Source of the DNA: Ornithinibacillus gellani
GTDB lineage: Bacteria; Bacillota; Bacilli; Bacillales; Amphibacillaceae
Direction: 5' to 3'
Length of the DNA stretch: 64,000 bases
Assembly: GCF_003730295.1 (NCBI RefSeq)
Contig: NZ_QTSZ01000017.1
Span: 372,001-436,000, forward strand
Every line of letters starts with the position of its first letter. Position 1 is the first letter of the stretch. This document shows positions 52,009 to 61,851 of the stretch, one piece after another. Below the pieces are notes generated by a model, which saw only the letters and a list, made by a program, of their open reading frames with translations, was not told where the DNA came from and ran no database searches. A program made the position numbers and the translations under genes.

Positions 52009-53523
52009 CTAATTTTTATCTTCCATTGCTTCACGCTTCTTCTGCTTTCTACCAAGATAAATGACAGATATAACAAATAGGACAAAGATCCCTACAATAA
52101 CACCAATAAACACCCAATTAATTCCGGTATCCTCTTGAATAATGTATACTTCAGCAGATTCTCTTGAGATACCAATTTTAAAGTGTCCTTGATCATTTGC
52201 ACGTACCAGGTTATCACCAAGCAACCCGCGCAGCTGCTTTTCCGGATCTATTCCTTGAATGGAAACAGATCTAGATTCACTATCATTATTAATAGCAATA
52301 TAAACCGTTTGATCTTGATACGAGCGACTAAACACACTCATCCCTTGATCAGAATCAATCAATTCAAAATCACCATAGGATAAAGCAGGAAACTCATTAC
52401 GTAAAGCTGAGATTCTTTCCATAAATTCTTTTAAATCTGCGTCACCACTGTTAAAGTCAACTAACCGTTGATTATCAGGATAATCTCCATACATTGGGAT
52501 TTCTGATCCTTGATAAATAACTGGAATACCAGGAGCAGTATACATGTACGTTAGTGCAAGCTGCCACACGGTCATTTTATTACGTCCATTTTCCGCAAAT
52601 ACTTGTGTAAAACGTTTCAATTGTTTATTGTCCACATAAAGTAATCCAGATTGGTTTTCATTCTCCAGCCAGCTTTCATATAGCTTCGATACGGGGATAT
52701 CAGGATTAGAGAATACCTCCTTCATCGCCCGGAATTGCTCATCGTTTTCAACCATATCAATTGATTCCATGCCATTTAACACATCACTATTTGTATCCGT
52801 TATTGTACCAGCAATTAAATAAAAATCCGGATCATTTTCTTTAATCCTTTTGGTAAATGTATTCAAAAAATCCGTAGAGCTTTGATCAGCAGCATGTAAT
52901 TTATAACCATCTACACCAGCTTCATCAATCCAATAATCGCCAGCTTGTTGTAAATAGGATGCAACATCGGGATTATCCTGATTCAGGGCAACAACTTTAT
53001 CTGCCCATGGTTGATCCTTCAGAGCTTCTTGATCCAATTCTTTTGTCCAATCTTGATGCGTCTCGTCTGCAATTATCGGACTTGTTTTTGCCATATAATT
53101 AAGCGGAAATTCAAGAATAACCTTCATATTTCGTCCATGTGCTTCCTTCACAAGATGCTTTAAATCATCCATGTTGCCAAATAAGTCTTCCAGTTCCATC
53201 ATATTGTCTACCCAATACCCATGGTAGCCATCAGCAGCATTATCCATAATAGGTGAGAGCTGAATTGCCGTAAATCCCATTTCTTGTATGGCATCAAGCT
53301 TCATCGTAATTCCCTTCAAATCTCCACCATGATAAGCAAGTGGATCATCCAAACGAATTTGTTCATTAAATTTCTGGCTGCCATTATTATAGCGGTCTAC
53401 CAAAATATCATAAATAATCTGTTCTTGTAAATCTGTTGTATCTGCCAAAGCTTGATTTGGCTTAACTTGAAAACAAAACACGATTATCACTGTTGCTATA
53501 CACAATATCCATATTTTTTTCAT
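52009..53523 (-). CDS. Membrane-anchored GH13 (alpha-amylase family) protein lacking catalytic residues
   Basis: A 504-residue protein with signal peptide (1-27), a GH13 barrel (about 35-380), a C-terminal beta domain and a membrane helix (470-491) followed by a basic tail. The general family is unmistakable (DRYNNGSQKF, YHGGDLKGI, GFTAIQLSPI, TAPGIPVIYQGSE). But region I is EFPLNY (138-143, usually DxxxNH), region II is GYKLHAAD with His210 for the nucleophile Asp, the region III stretch YLIAGTI has no Glu, and region IV is DNKQ instead of NHD. It is probably inactive as a hydrolase. The ATG follows GGGGGAAG. Confidence 0.85.
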   Translation of the reverse strand: MKKIWILCIATVIIVFCFQVKPNQALADTTDLQEQIIYDILVDRYNNGSQKFNEQIRLDDPLAYHGGDLKGITMKLDAIQEMGFTAIQLSPIMDNAADGYHGYWVDNMMELEDLFGNMDDLKHLVKEAHGRNMKVILEFPLNYMAKTSPIIADETHQDWTKELDQEALKDQPWADKVVALNQDNPDVASYLQQAGDYWIDEAGVDGYKLHAADQSSTDFLNTFTKRIKENDPDFYLIAGTITDTNSDVLNGMESIDMVENDEQFRAMKEVFSNPDIPVSKLYESWLENENQSGLLYVDNKQLKRFTQVFAENGRNKMTVWQLALTYMYTAPGIPVIYQGSEIPMYGDYPDNQRLVDFNSGDADLKEFMERISALRNEFPALSYGDFELIDSDQGMSVFSRSYQDQTVYIAINNDSESRSVSIQGIDPEKQLRGLLGDNLVRANDQGHFKIGISRESAEVYIIQEDTGINWVFIGVIVGIFVLFVISVIYLGRKQKKREAMEDKN

Positions 53524-53624
53524 GTAATGTGCTTCCCCCTTGTCCTCTTTATCATTATTAATGTTTCCCACTAATAGTCAATACTATAAATAAGATTGTT
53601 GGAAAAGATTCATATTTTCATAAC

Positions 53625-53935
53625 GTGAAACTCAATCAGTGGGGTTTTTCGCACTTCCCCCATTGATTGTTAGTTGAACCAATCAGGCCTTTACTGGCTG
53701 TTGATCCACCACTCACAATGCTTGTTATCAACAAAAACTCTTGATGTGGGGGGCTTACAGCCAGTTAATCTGTGATACAGTGAAACTTCAATCAGGGGGG
53801 TTCGCACTCCCCCCCACTGATTGTTAGTTGAACTAATCAGGCCTTTACTGGCTGTTGATCCACCACACTTACCATTCTTGTTATCAACAAAAACTCTTGA
53901 TGTGGGGGGCTTACAGCCAGTTAATCTGTGATAAA
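53625..53935 (+). repeat. Tandem pair of palindromic elements
   Basis: Units 53625-53779 and 53780-53935, both starting GTGAAAC. Hairpin 1 is the AATCAGTGGGG type with partly decayed right arms in unit 1. Arm 2 again has CTGGCTGTTGATC and TTACAGCCAG, with inner stem CCACCAC/GTGGGGG and the TTATCAACAAAAA loop. It fills the gap between the GH13-like gene and yisL with no gene in it. Confidence 0.9.
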
Positions 53936-53975
53936 ACTGATTTGATTACATTCTCCAGCAGTTGGAACACTTCAA

Positions 53976-54010
53976 AATAAAAGAGCTATTCCTTAAAACG
54001 GAATAGCCCT
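53976..54010 (-). terminator. Terminator of yisL
   Basis: GGGCTATTCC pairs with GGAATAGCTC (one wobble), followed by TTTTATTTT on the minus strand. Confidence 0.85.
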
Positions 54011-54024
54011 TTTTCTCTTGCTAA

Positions 54025-54390
54025 TTACATGAATCCGCCTGGCAAGCGACCAAAACCTAAAATCAGTGTAATCAAGAAAGCAATAACAAGTTGAATCCAC
54101 CAGCTTTTTGCAGGTTTACCTTTAGCAGTTTTAACAGAAATCATCTCTAACGCAACAATGACCCATAGTCCAGCAACCCCTTTTGCGATTGCTTCCCCTA
54201 ACATATTTCCGCCTTTGATATAATTTGCAAGCAAATCACCGCCAGAATACAAAATCAGCAGGTAATCCAATCGCAAAATCATTTGGACGATTTTTGCACC
54301 TTTTCCTTTTCCTTGCTTATGTAGAATTAACACAACAATTAACAGAATCAGTGCTAGCACCCACGCTGTTATATGGAGATGTGTATTCAT
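54025..54390 (-). CDS. yisL: YisL family small membrane protein (DUF1516)
   Basis: A 121-residue protein with four hydrophobic helices. MNTHLHITAWVLALILLIVV, then HKQGKGKGAKIVQMILRLDY (loop with charged residues) and GEAIAKGVAGLWVIVALEMI are typical of the YisL/UPF0344 family. The ATG follows GGAGGAGG by seven bases. Function unknown. An isolated gene. Confidence 0.85.
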   Translation of the reverse strand: MNTHLHITAWVLALILLIVVLILHKQGKGKGAKIVQMILRLDYLLILYSGGDLLANYIKGGNMLGEAIAKGVAGLWVIVALEMISVKTAKGKPAKSWWIQLVIAFLITLILGFGRLPGGFM

Positions 54391-54549
54391 TTTCTTCCTC
54401 CTCCAACCCAAAAATAAAATACTAATATGGTATTAATATAACACGTCCAGCCAATTTATTCACTTCTTTCATTTAAACCTATAAATGAAACTGCTATAAT
54501 GAAGGAGGAGATAAGCTAAATAAAGCAATATAGATTTGGAGGGTTTAAA

Positions 54550-55749
54550 ATGGAACATTCAAGTCAGAATATTATTGATCAAACGCAGCAGTACGGTGCT
54601 AAAAATTATCATCCACTACCGGTTGTTATTTCCAAGGCTGAAGGCGTTTGGGTCGAGGATCCTGAAGGTAATCGGTATATGGATATGCTTAGTGCCTATT
54701 CCGCTGTCAATCAGGGTCATCGCCATCCAAAAATTATTGCTGCCCTAAAAGCACAGGCAGATGCTGTAACCTTAACATCCAGAGCATTTCACAATGATCA
54801 GCTTGGACCATGGTATGAAAAAGTTTGTAAGCTAACAAATAAAGAAATGGCCTTGCCGATGAATACAGGGGCTGAAGCTGTAGAAACTGCAGTTAAAGCA
54901 GCACGACGCTGGGCTTATGATGTAAAGGGAGTAACGGAGGATAAAGCTGAAATTATCGCATGTGAAGGAAACTTTCATGGACGGACAATGACAGCGGTTT
55001 CGCTTTCTTCTGAAGCAGAGTATAAGCGTGGCTTCGGACCAATGCTTCCAGGAATTAAATTAATTCCTTACGGTGATATAGAAGCTCTGAAAGCAGCAAT
55101 CACTGACAATACAGCTGGTTTTTTATTTGAACCAATCCAAGGAGAAGCTGGAATTGTCATGCCTGAGGAAGGGTTTTTAAAACAAGCTTATGAGGTATGT
55201 AAACAAAATAATGTATTGTATATTGCCGATGAAATCCAAGCAGGTCTAGCACGTACAGGAAAAATGTTTGCTTGTGATTGGGAAGATGTAACGCCAGATA
55301 TTCTCATTTTAGGTAAAGCACTTGGTGGAGGTGTTTTTCCAATTTCCTGTATTGTTGCAAATAAAGATATTTTAGGTGTGTTTAATCCGGGATCCCACGG
55401 TTCCACTTTTGGTGGAAATCCACTCGCGTGTGCTGTTTCTATCGCATCCTTAGATGTACTGGAAGATGAACAATTAGCTGCACGCTCGTTAGAACTAGGA
55501 AATTACATGATGGATGAGCTGCGTAAGATAAATAATCCAATCATTAAAGAAGTACGTGGAAAAGGATTATTCATTGGTGTTGAATTAACAGAGTCTGCTC
55601 GCCCATACTGTGAAGCATTAAAGGAAAAAGGTCTGTTATGTAAGGAAACACATGAAAATGTGATTCGCTTTGCACCACCATTAATTATCGAGAAAAAAGA
55701 CCTGGATTGGGCTATTGAACAGATTAAAGCTGTATTACAAGTAAAATAG
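54550..55749 (+). CDS. rocD: Ornithine aminotransferase
   Basis: A 399-residue class III PLP aminotransferase that moves the delta-amino group of ornithine to 2-oxoglutarate, giving glutamate semialdehyde. The PLP lysine is Lys256 in [13 protein letters not shown]. Also present are [30 protein letters not shown] and [15 protein letters not shown] precedes the ATG by seven bases. Divergent from yisL. RocR/AhrC control as in B. subtilis is expected but I did not identify a site. Confidence 0.95.
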   Translation: MEHSSQNIIDQTQQYGAKNYHPLPVVISKAEGVWVEDPEGNRYMDMLSAYSAVNQGHRHPKIIAALKAQADAVTLTSRAFHNDQLGPWYEKVCKLTNKEMALPMNTGAEAVETAVKAARRWAYDVKGVTEDKAEIIACEGNFHGRTMTAVSLSSEAEYKRGFGPMLPGIKLIPYGDIEALKAAITDNTAGFLFEPIQGEAGIVMPEEGFLKQAYEVCKQNNVLYIADEIQAGLARTGKMFACDWEDVTPDILILGKALGGGVFPISCIVANKDILGVFNPGSHGSTFGGNPLACAVSIASLDVLEDEQLAARSLELGNYMMDELRKINNPIIKEVRGKGLFIGVELTESARPYCEALKEKGLLCKETHENVIRFAPPLIIEKKDLDWAIEQIKAVLQVK

Positions 55750-55756
55750 TCAAAAA

Positions 55757-55813
55757 CAGAAAGCGCTTGGAAGCTAGAACTCTATCAATGAGTGTCTAGC
55801 CATCAAGCGCTTT
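55757..55813 (+). terminator. Terminator of rocD
   Basis: AAAGCGCTTGG pairs with CCATCAAGCGCTTTT, with an inner CTAGA/TCTAG stem. It also serves the converging GDYXXLXY gene. Confidence 0.8.
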
Positions 55814-55816
55814 TAT

Positions 55817-56323
55817 TTATTTAACAGATTCAATAGCTATTATTTTATGTTGACCCCATGGAGCAAGCTGGATAGACACCTTCCATTTACTATTCATATG
55901 CTCTATATGGTATTGTTTTGGATTGTCTATATATTCAAAACCATAGTAAACAGTATGCTCTTTTTTCTCCTTACTATAATGACTATAATTACCACGGAGG
56001 AGAACCTGTTGTTTATTCACTTTCATTTTTTCTTCACTTGCAGCTACGACCTGATAAACGCCATCCTCCCCTGGTTCCAATAGCACATATATTGGTGTAC
56101 GGTAGGACAAATCCCCTGAACCATCCCACTTGGAGCTTGGAATATAATTAATATCATAATTTTGATAAGCCTGATTGTCTCCACGGGGATGATAGTCTTG
56201 ATGATGAACAGTCAAGACCTGAAACGATTGTCCGTATGAATCGATCAAATTATATTGTAAGCCTAGTATTCCTAAGATGACAATCTGTAGAATAAGCACA
56301 GCAGGAAATAGGATTCGCTTCAA
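55817..56323 (-). CDS. GDYXXLXY-type protein paired with DUF2157
   Basis: A 168-residue protein with an N-terminal membrane helix (about 3-22) and an extracytoplasmic domain. The signature is seen as GDLSYRTPIYVLLEPGEDG. Such proteins are regularly encoded downstream of DUF2157 membrane proteins. It overlaps the DUF2157 stop by four bases, so the two are translationally coupled. Function unknown, probably a small envelope complex with its partner. Confidence 0.8.
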   Translation of the reverse strand: MKRILFPAVLILQIVILGILGLQYNLIDSYGQSFQVLTVHHQDYHPRGDNQAYQNYDINYIPSSKWDGSGDLSYRTPIYVLLEPGEDGVYQVVAASEEKMKVNKQQVLLRGNYSHYSKEKKEHTVYYGFEYIDNPKQYHIEHMNSKWKVSIQLAPWGQHKIIAIESVK

Positions 56324-57525
56324 GATGCATCCCCCTTTTGATTATCCACATGCTGACGTCTTTGTCGTTCCAAAATAAAACTAAGTCCAAATAATAGCAG
56401 CCCACCAACTAAGAAAAACAATGATTTATTCATTGCTTCCCACGCAAACTGAACATATACCGTAAATGTGCTTAACAGAAAACCTATTGTTCCAAGCACA
56501 ATTTTTTCATGATTTTCAACATGATAACCAATAAATAACCACCCAAGGGAAAAGACAAATAAACTGATCAATCCGATCATATAAGAAAACGGCAAATAAA
56601 AAACAGGTAAAAATAAAACAAAATCAATCATGCTCCATGTTTGCTGCTTAACCCATTTAAGTATGACACCAATGAGAATCAGGGCTACCCAGATAATAAT
56701 AAAAAACTTCTCTTTTATGATACCTTCAACAAAGAATGTTTCTTGCAATAGAAAGGATTGATACATGCCGAATATAAAAATACCGAGTAAAGCGGTATGT
56801 GTGAATGGTTGCTTTAATGATGGGTGAGGTAGCACCATGGCAATCAAATATAATAACAGAAAATATACGACTATCCAATAATATTCTTGTGATTCCCCAA
56901 TAACGATTAAAACAAATTGCAATAGCAGACTGAAGCCAAATAAGTAGCTATACAATGGTCGTGCATGATGATAGGTAAAGTGAGCAAATCCCAGTACGAA
57001 TACAATTAGCAACATCCAATCAAAGGAAGAAAAACTTGCTAGACTATATAATTGTCCTGTTGCCGCAACAATGAATCCTGCTGTTAACAAGAGCGGATGC
57101 TCATAAATGAAATATAATATTAATCCGATAATCATCCAAATAACAAATGGCCAAGCACTAAATATAGAAATGTTATAAATATTAATCGTTAACAGCATTC
57201 CAGCACCAAATGAAATATATCCCAATAAAATAAAACTGGCCCCAAGAGCAGCAGAACGCTTCCGGTACATCCTATCGCCTAATATGTACAATACTGTAAC
57301 GGCAACCATCATCATGATTATTCTTGAAAAATGGGGAACCTGCGCCCAATCAGACATGATAAATGTTAAGATTCCAAGGCCTGTCATCAAAGCAGCAAAA
57401 AGCACAACTAAAAAATACGGGTCTCTTTGCTTATATCGTCCTAAAATTTGATGCAACTGCTCACTTGTAATGATTCCATCTTCAACCCATTTTTCGCCTT
57501 CCTGCTTTAATTTATCTCTATTCAT
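56320..57525 (-). CDS. DUF2157 polytopic membrane protein
   Basis: A 401-residue protein. The cytoplasmic N-terminal DUF2157 segment (KQEGEKWVEDGIITSEQLHQ, then ILGRYK) is followed by about 12-14 hydrophobic helices with few charges. The ATG lies seven bases after GGAGGTG. Encoded in one transcript with the GDYXXLXY protein. No transport or catalytic motif is visible, and no function is established for this pair. Confidence 0.82.
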   Translation of the reverse strand: MNRDKLKQEGEKWVEDGIITSEQLHQILGRYKQRDPYFLVVLFAALMTGLGILTFIMSDWAQVPHFSRIIMMMVAVTVLYILGDRMYRKRSAALGASFILLGYISFGAGMLLTINIYNISIFSAWPFVIWMIIGLILYFIYEHPLLLTAGFIVAATGQLYSLASFSSFDWMLLIVFVLGFAHFTYHHARPLYSYLFGFSLLLQFVLIVIGESQEYYWIVVYFLLLYLIAMVLPHPSLKQPFTHTALLGIFIFGMYQSFLLQETFFVEGIIKEKFFIIIWVALILIGVILKWVKQQTWSMIDFVLFLPVFYLPFSYMIGLISLFVFSLGWLFIGYHVENHEKIVLGTIGFLLSTFTVYVQFAWEAMNKSLFFLVGGLLLFGLSFILERQRRQHVDNQKGDAS

Positions 57526-57766
57526 ATTGGACACCTCCAATTATTTCATACATCTCCATTAAAAATACCACACTGTAACACGTAAATGGGGATTGCTGGT
57601 AGTGATGGAAATAAAATTATTGGAATGGCAGGCTTTGAGCGGGACAATCAAAACAGCGTAATAGATCATGTTAAAATAGAACTAGTTACGCTGTTTGACT
57701 ATTAACTCCCTTGATTATTTAAATGATATCTAGTTTAAATAAAAAATGATGAGTAATCTTTTAAAA

Positions 57767-58621
57767 TTAATTTTCGTTATATCCATGTTTTCTAGTAGCC
57801 AATACATCCTTCCAATAACTTTCCCTTTGTATAATGACACTGTCTTCAACTGTGCTTTTGAATGTTTCTAATAACGCAAATGTAAAGTTTTTTTCTATAT
57901 ACTCTTTTCCATAATCATTAAGGATTTTTCGTAAACTTTTGTTACCTCCGTGATAACTTCGTACATATTCAGACCAGCGACTCCAAATCATTTCTTGACC
58001 ATAAGCTGAACCAATATATAACTTTCCATTTGTTTGATCTGTTATAACATATACACCTTTTACTGAACTCAATGCTGATTTCCAAGATGGCTTTAGATTA
58101 TGAATGATTCTCTCTAAATTTTTAAAAGGTAAATGAATATTTTCATAGCCGTGAAATTCATCATCTTCAAATATAGATTCTTTTATTTCTGCAACAGTAA
58201 ATAACCGTAAATCTCTTTCAGGAGTATATTTTGTGGACACTCGCCCTTGTTGTCTTTTAAAGTGAACAACTAATCTTCCACTATATTTAGCAAATTTCTC
58301 TTGTTCAATAAGTGTATACACCTGACCATCACCAACCTCCGCTGGTTTTAGTTCTCCCACTTTATATACCCCTGTAAATAGCCACTGATGTGGGTGTATA
58401 TATTTCACAAATTGTATAACATATTTCCGATTAGCAACAAAGTGGGCTTGTTTTGCGCCCGTCCCTTTATACCAGCCTACATATTCTAAGAATCGACTTT
58501 TATCGTATAAATAGAAGTCCAATGGATTTTGGTCTTCTACAGGTTGATTCACTTTAATTAAGTAATCTTTCATTTCATCTTCTGAAATATTAAAAATATC
58601 ATTTAATAATATACGTTCCAT
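57767..58621 (-). CDS. GIY-YIG nuclease-domain protein linked to the type I R-M system
   Basis: A 284-residue protein. An N-terminal domain of about 180 residues of unknown fold is followed by a GIY-YIG nuclease: GVYVITD (189-195), KLYIGSAYGQ with YIG at 202-204, SRW with Arg215, and Glu267 in QRESYWK. All expected catalytic residues are present, so it should be active. It follows hsdR in the same direction after about 195 bases. It might be an auxiliary restriction or phage-defence nuclease. Related proteins are sometimes found with restriction systems. The start follows AAAGGAAG. Confidence 0.75.
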   Translation of the reverse strand: MERILLNDIFNISEDEMKDYLIKVNQPVEDQNPLDFYLYDKSRFLEYVGWYKGTGAKQAHFVANRKYVIQFVKYIHPHQWLFTGVYKVGELKPAEVGDGQVYTLIEQEKFAKYSGRLVVHFKRQQGRVSTKYTPERDLRLFTVAEIKESIFEDDEFHGYENIHLPFKNLERIIHNLKPSWKSALSSVKGVYVITDQTNGKLYIGSAYGQEMIWSRWSEYVRSYHGGNKSLRKILNDYGKEYIEKNFTFALLETFKSTVEDSVIIQRESYWKDVLATRKHGYNEN

Positions 58622-58816
58622 TTTTACTCAATTCTTCCTTTCATAATAGTAAACGCAATTACTGTTGAACAATCGACTGATATATTTTTTATCATTCAAC
58701 AATAGATAGTAAATATTTCCTAATAGCCAATCATTCTAACTACACTAAACAAGTGTGTAATAATAGATACGTAATTTAATATTCTTAATTTTATCTCTTT
58801 CAATTTAAACATGATT

Positions 58817-61800
58817 CTATATATATTCTTCGAGCGTCTGCGACCGTAACCATTTATACAAATCTTTCGCAATAAATGAATAAATCGTATTGTAGTATGA
58901 TTGGTCAGCATCAAATAATTTTCCATATGCAGATTGATTTTCGGTATATTGTTCAATAATAAAGTCTTGAAACTGTTCTTTAAACAAGTTATTCTCAAAC
59001 ATTTCTACACTATTATTCCTTGCCATATTTACTAATTTTGCATCTGCACTTTTTCTAAGGGTACGGTGCATTGTTTCTACTAAGACTCGGTCACCCTCAG
59101 TAAAATTTTCTGGGAAACGTTCGTTGATTCTTTGGATAATTTCTTCTAATGTATCATGTTCATCTGTCGGTTTGACGGTTGCATCTACAGTACCTGGATG
59201 TTCTAACATACCGCTTCCATCATCTTCTGCTATAAGCGATATTTCTCCCTGAAAGTCTTCTTGTAATTTGTAATATTCTAATTTTACTTTATCATCAATA
59301 CTTATCTTTTCACGCTTTTCCTTGGGGATAAACTTAAGTAAGAAACCTGTAAAGATACTTTCCTCTAGTAAATCTTTATCAAAAGTTCGGTCAATTTGTG
59401 CAATGTAGTTATACCACTTATTAAAATTACGTAATGTCACCCTAAAATCATATTGCACATCTTCTTCTAGTTCCTCATAACGACCCAGTATTGGTTTGAA
59501 TAAGCTGGATAATCTGCCAAGTAATCGTTCGTCTTGTTTATTACCTGCTTGTTCATTTATTTTCATTACTTGTTTAATGTCGTCATCATTATAAACATAA
59601 AACTTTCTTAATTTACTTTGTGTATCATAAATAAGGTTAATATTAATTTCTTCTTTTAATGTTGTCGCTTCATAGAAAGGTTGGAAAGCTTCAAATATTT
59701 CTTCTTCTGTATTGACAAAGTCTAAAACAAATGTATCTTTTTTACCTGGCATGGTTCGATTTAAGCGTGATAAAGTTTGTACTGCTTTCACACCACGCAA
59801 TTTCTTATCGACAAACATCGTGTGAAGTAATGGTTCATCAAAGCCTGTTTGATATTTTTCTGCAACGATTAGTAAATTGAAATCGTCACTGTGGAAAACT
59901 TCTTTCAATTGATTCTCTTGAATCCGTTCTCCAGACTTTGTGATATTTAGTTTCGGCTCTGTATATTCTACACCATCATCATTTACTGTTCCTGAAAAGG
60001 CGACCAGAACATCTAAGTTTTCATAACCTTTTTCTTCGATATATTGCTTAAATTCTTTCATATAACGGACTGCATGTAATCTTGATGATGTAACAATCAT
60101 TGCCTTTGCTCGTCCATTTATCGCTTTTTTGGTTACTTCTCTAAACTGTTCAATGATAATTTCTGTTTTCTGCCTTAATACCCATGGATGGAAGGACTGA
60201 TATCTAGCAATCGCTCGGACAGCTTCTGTTTTTGGTAGTTCTGGATTTCCCTCTATTTCTTTTGCAATACGATAGGAAGCCTTATAGGTCATATAGTTGT
60301 TTAAGACATCTAAAATAAACCCTTCTTCTATCGCTTGACGCATGGAGTAAATATGAAAAGGTCGATAGCTGCCATCTTTTTGCCTTGTACCAAACATTTC
60401 AATCGTTTTTTCTTTCGGTGTAGCTGTAAAGGCAAAGAAGCTCAAATTGTTATGCTGACCTTGCGAAAGTAGTGTTTGCACTAATTTGTCCTGATCATCT
60501 AAAGATTGGTTTTCAATTTCTTCTTCAATTTCTTGATATTCCTTTAAAGATGCTTCTTTATCTGCTAAAGCTTGCTTTAACTTTTGCGCACTTGAACCTG
60601 TTTGAGATGAATGAGCTTCATCAACAATGATGGCAAAATTTCGTCCCGCTACACTATCTATCTCATCGTAAATGACAGGGAATTTCTGCAATGTTGTAAT
60701 AATAATTTTCTTTTTATCATTAATGGCATCTTTTAAATGTTGGGAAGTTTTATTATCCCCGATTGTTTCAACTTGCCCTGTCGTATGTTCAAAACTCAGT
60801 AATGTATCTTGTAACTGCCTATCTAAGACAGTTCGGTCTGTCACGATAATGATAGAGCTATAGATCGGCTCATCCTCTTGATTATGTAAAGATGCCAAAT
60901 GATAAGCTAGCCAAGAGATACTATTAGATTTTCCTGACCCTGCTGAATGTTGAATTAAATAATTTTTTCCAGAGCCATATTCCTTCGTATCTGCAACTAA
61001 CTTTTTCACGACATCTAGCTGATGGTAACGTGGGAAAATAAGAATGTTTTTCTTTACTTCAAGATTCATAAACCGTTCGATAATATCCATAAGTTGATTG
61101 CGCTGTAACACTTCTTCCCATAAATAGGCAGTTGGATAACCTTCAGCATTAGCTGGATTTCCCGCACCACCAACATTTCCTGGACCATTAGAACCTTGGT
61201 TAAATGGCAGAAAATATGTCTTATTTCTAGCTAGCTTCGTTGTCATAAAGACATCATAATGATCTACTGCAAAATATACGAGAAAGCGAGTGTTAAACTG
61301 AAAGACGAGTTCTCTTGGGTCACGATTTTGTTCAAATTGCAGTTTTGCATGTTGGACATTTTGACCTGTATATTGGTTTTTAAGCTCTAAGGCAACAAGT
61401 GGTATCCCATTTACAGCGAGTACCATGTCAATAGAGTTACGATTGTTTGCACTATAATAAAACTGGCGAATACAGTGAAAACGATTCGCTTCATATAATT
61501 TCAAGTTATCGTAACTGATGGATGAAACGGGACGGAAATAAATGACACGGAAATGAACACCACGGTCACGAATTCCCTTGCGTAGAACGTGTAATAGACC
61601 ATGTGTTGTTACTTCTTCATTAAAACGCCTTACAAAACGGTCCTCCGCAGCTTCCTTATAAATAGAAACATACCGCTTCCAAGCACGTGGTTGCGTTTCT
61701 TGAATGAAATCAATCAAGACAATAGCATCCATTCCAATAGAAGCATCATAGTTGGTATCGGCAAAAGACACAGACTGCCAACCGCCTACATTCGTTAGCA

Positions 61801-61846
61801 CAGTTTCAATATCTTGCTCAAAGCGAATTTCCTTTTTCTCAAGCAT
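58817..61846 (-). CDS. hsdR: Type I restriction enzyme, R subunit
   Basis: A 1009-residue HsdR. The N-terminal PD-(D/E)xK nuclease (SIDMVLAVNG, then VALELKNQY with E154 and K156) is followed by an SF2 translocase: Walker A in HSAGSGKSNS (300-309), DEAH at 409-412, FTATP, then YQTGFDEPLLHTMFVDKKL and QTLSRLNR. It translocates DNA and cuts unmodified DNA in complex with HsdM and HsdS. Starts five bases after the hsdS stop; reading frame intact. Third gene of hsdM-hsdS-hsdR. Confidence 0.96.
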   Translation of the reverse strand: MLEKKEIRFEQDIETVLTNVGGWQSVSFADTNYDASIGMDAIVLIDFIQETQPRAWKRYVSIYKEAAEDRFVRRFNEEVTTHGLLHVLRKGIRDRGVHFRVIYFRPVSSISYDNLKLYEANRFHCIRQFYYSANNRNSIDMVLAVNGIPLVALELKNQYTGQNVQHAKLQFEQNRDPRELVFQFNTRFLVYFAVDHYDVFMTTKLARNKTYFLPFNQGSNGPGNVGGAGNPANAEGYPTAYLWEEVLQRNQLMDIIERFMNLEVKKNILIFPRYHQLDVVKKLVADTKEYGSGKNYLIQHSAGSGKSNSISWLAYHLASLHNQEDEPIYSSIIIVTDRTVLDRQLQDTLLSFEHTTGQVETIGDNKTSQHLKDAINDKKKIIITTLQKFPVIYDEIDSVAGRNFAIIVDEAHSSQTGSSAQKLKQALADKEASLKEYQEIEEEIENQSLDDQDKLVQTLLSQGQHNNLSFFAFTATPKEKTIEMFGTRQKDGSYRPFHIYSMRQAIEEGFILDVLNNYMTYKASYRIAKEIEGNPELPKTEAVRAIARYQSFHPWVLRQKTEIIIEQFREVTKKAINGRAKAMIVTSSRLHAVRYMKEFKQYIEEKGYENLDVLVAFSGTVNDDGVEYTEPKLNITKSGERIQENQLKEVFHSDDFNLLIVAEKYQTGFDEPLLHTMFVDKKLRGVKAVQTLSRLNRTMPGKKDTFVLDFVNTEEEIFEAFQPFYEATTLKEEININLIYDTQSKLRKFYVYNDDDIKQVMKINEQAGNKQDERLLGRLSSLFKPILGRYEELEEDVQYDFRVTLRNFNKWYNYIAQIDRTFDKDLLEESIFTGFLLKFIPKEKREKISIDDKVKLEYYKLQEDFQGEISLIAEDDGSGMLEHPGTVDATVKPTDEHDTLEEIIQRINERFPENFTEGDRVLVETMHRTLRKSADAKLVNMARNNSVEMFENNLFKEQFQDFIIEQYTENQSAYGKLFDADQSYYNTIYSFIAKDLYKWLRSQTLEEYI

Positions 61847-61851
61847 GAAAC

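Noticed and set aside
52605-52625. cre-like TGTAAAACGTTTCA within the GH13-like gene
   Set aside because: Lies deep inside the coding region; a catabolite-control role there is not supported.
58720-58998. Open frame over the 3' end of hsdR
   Set aside because: Mostly overlaps the hsdR C-terminus in another frame and is a low-complexity AT-rich translation.
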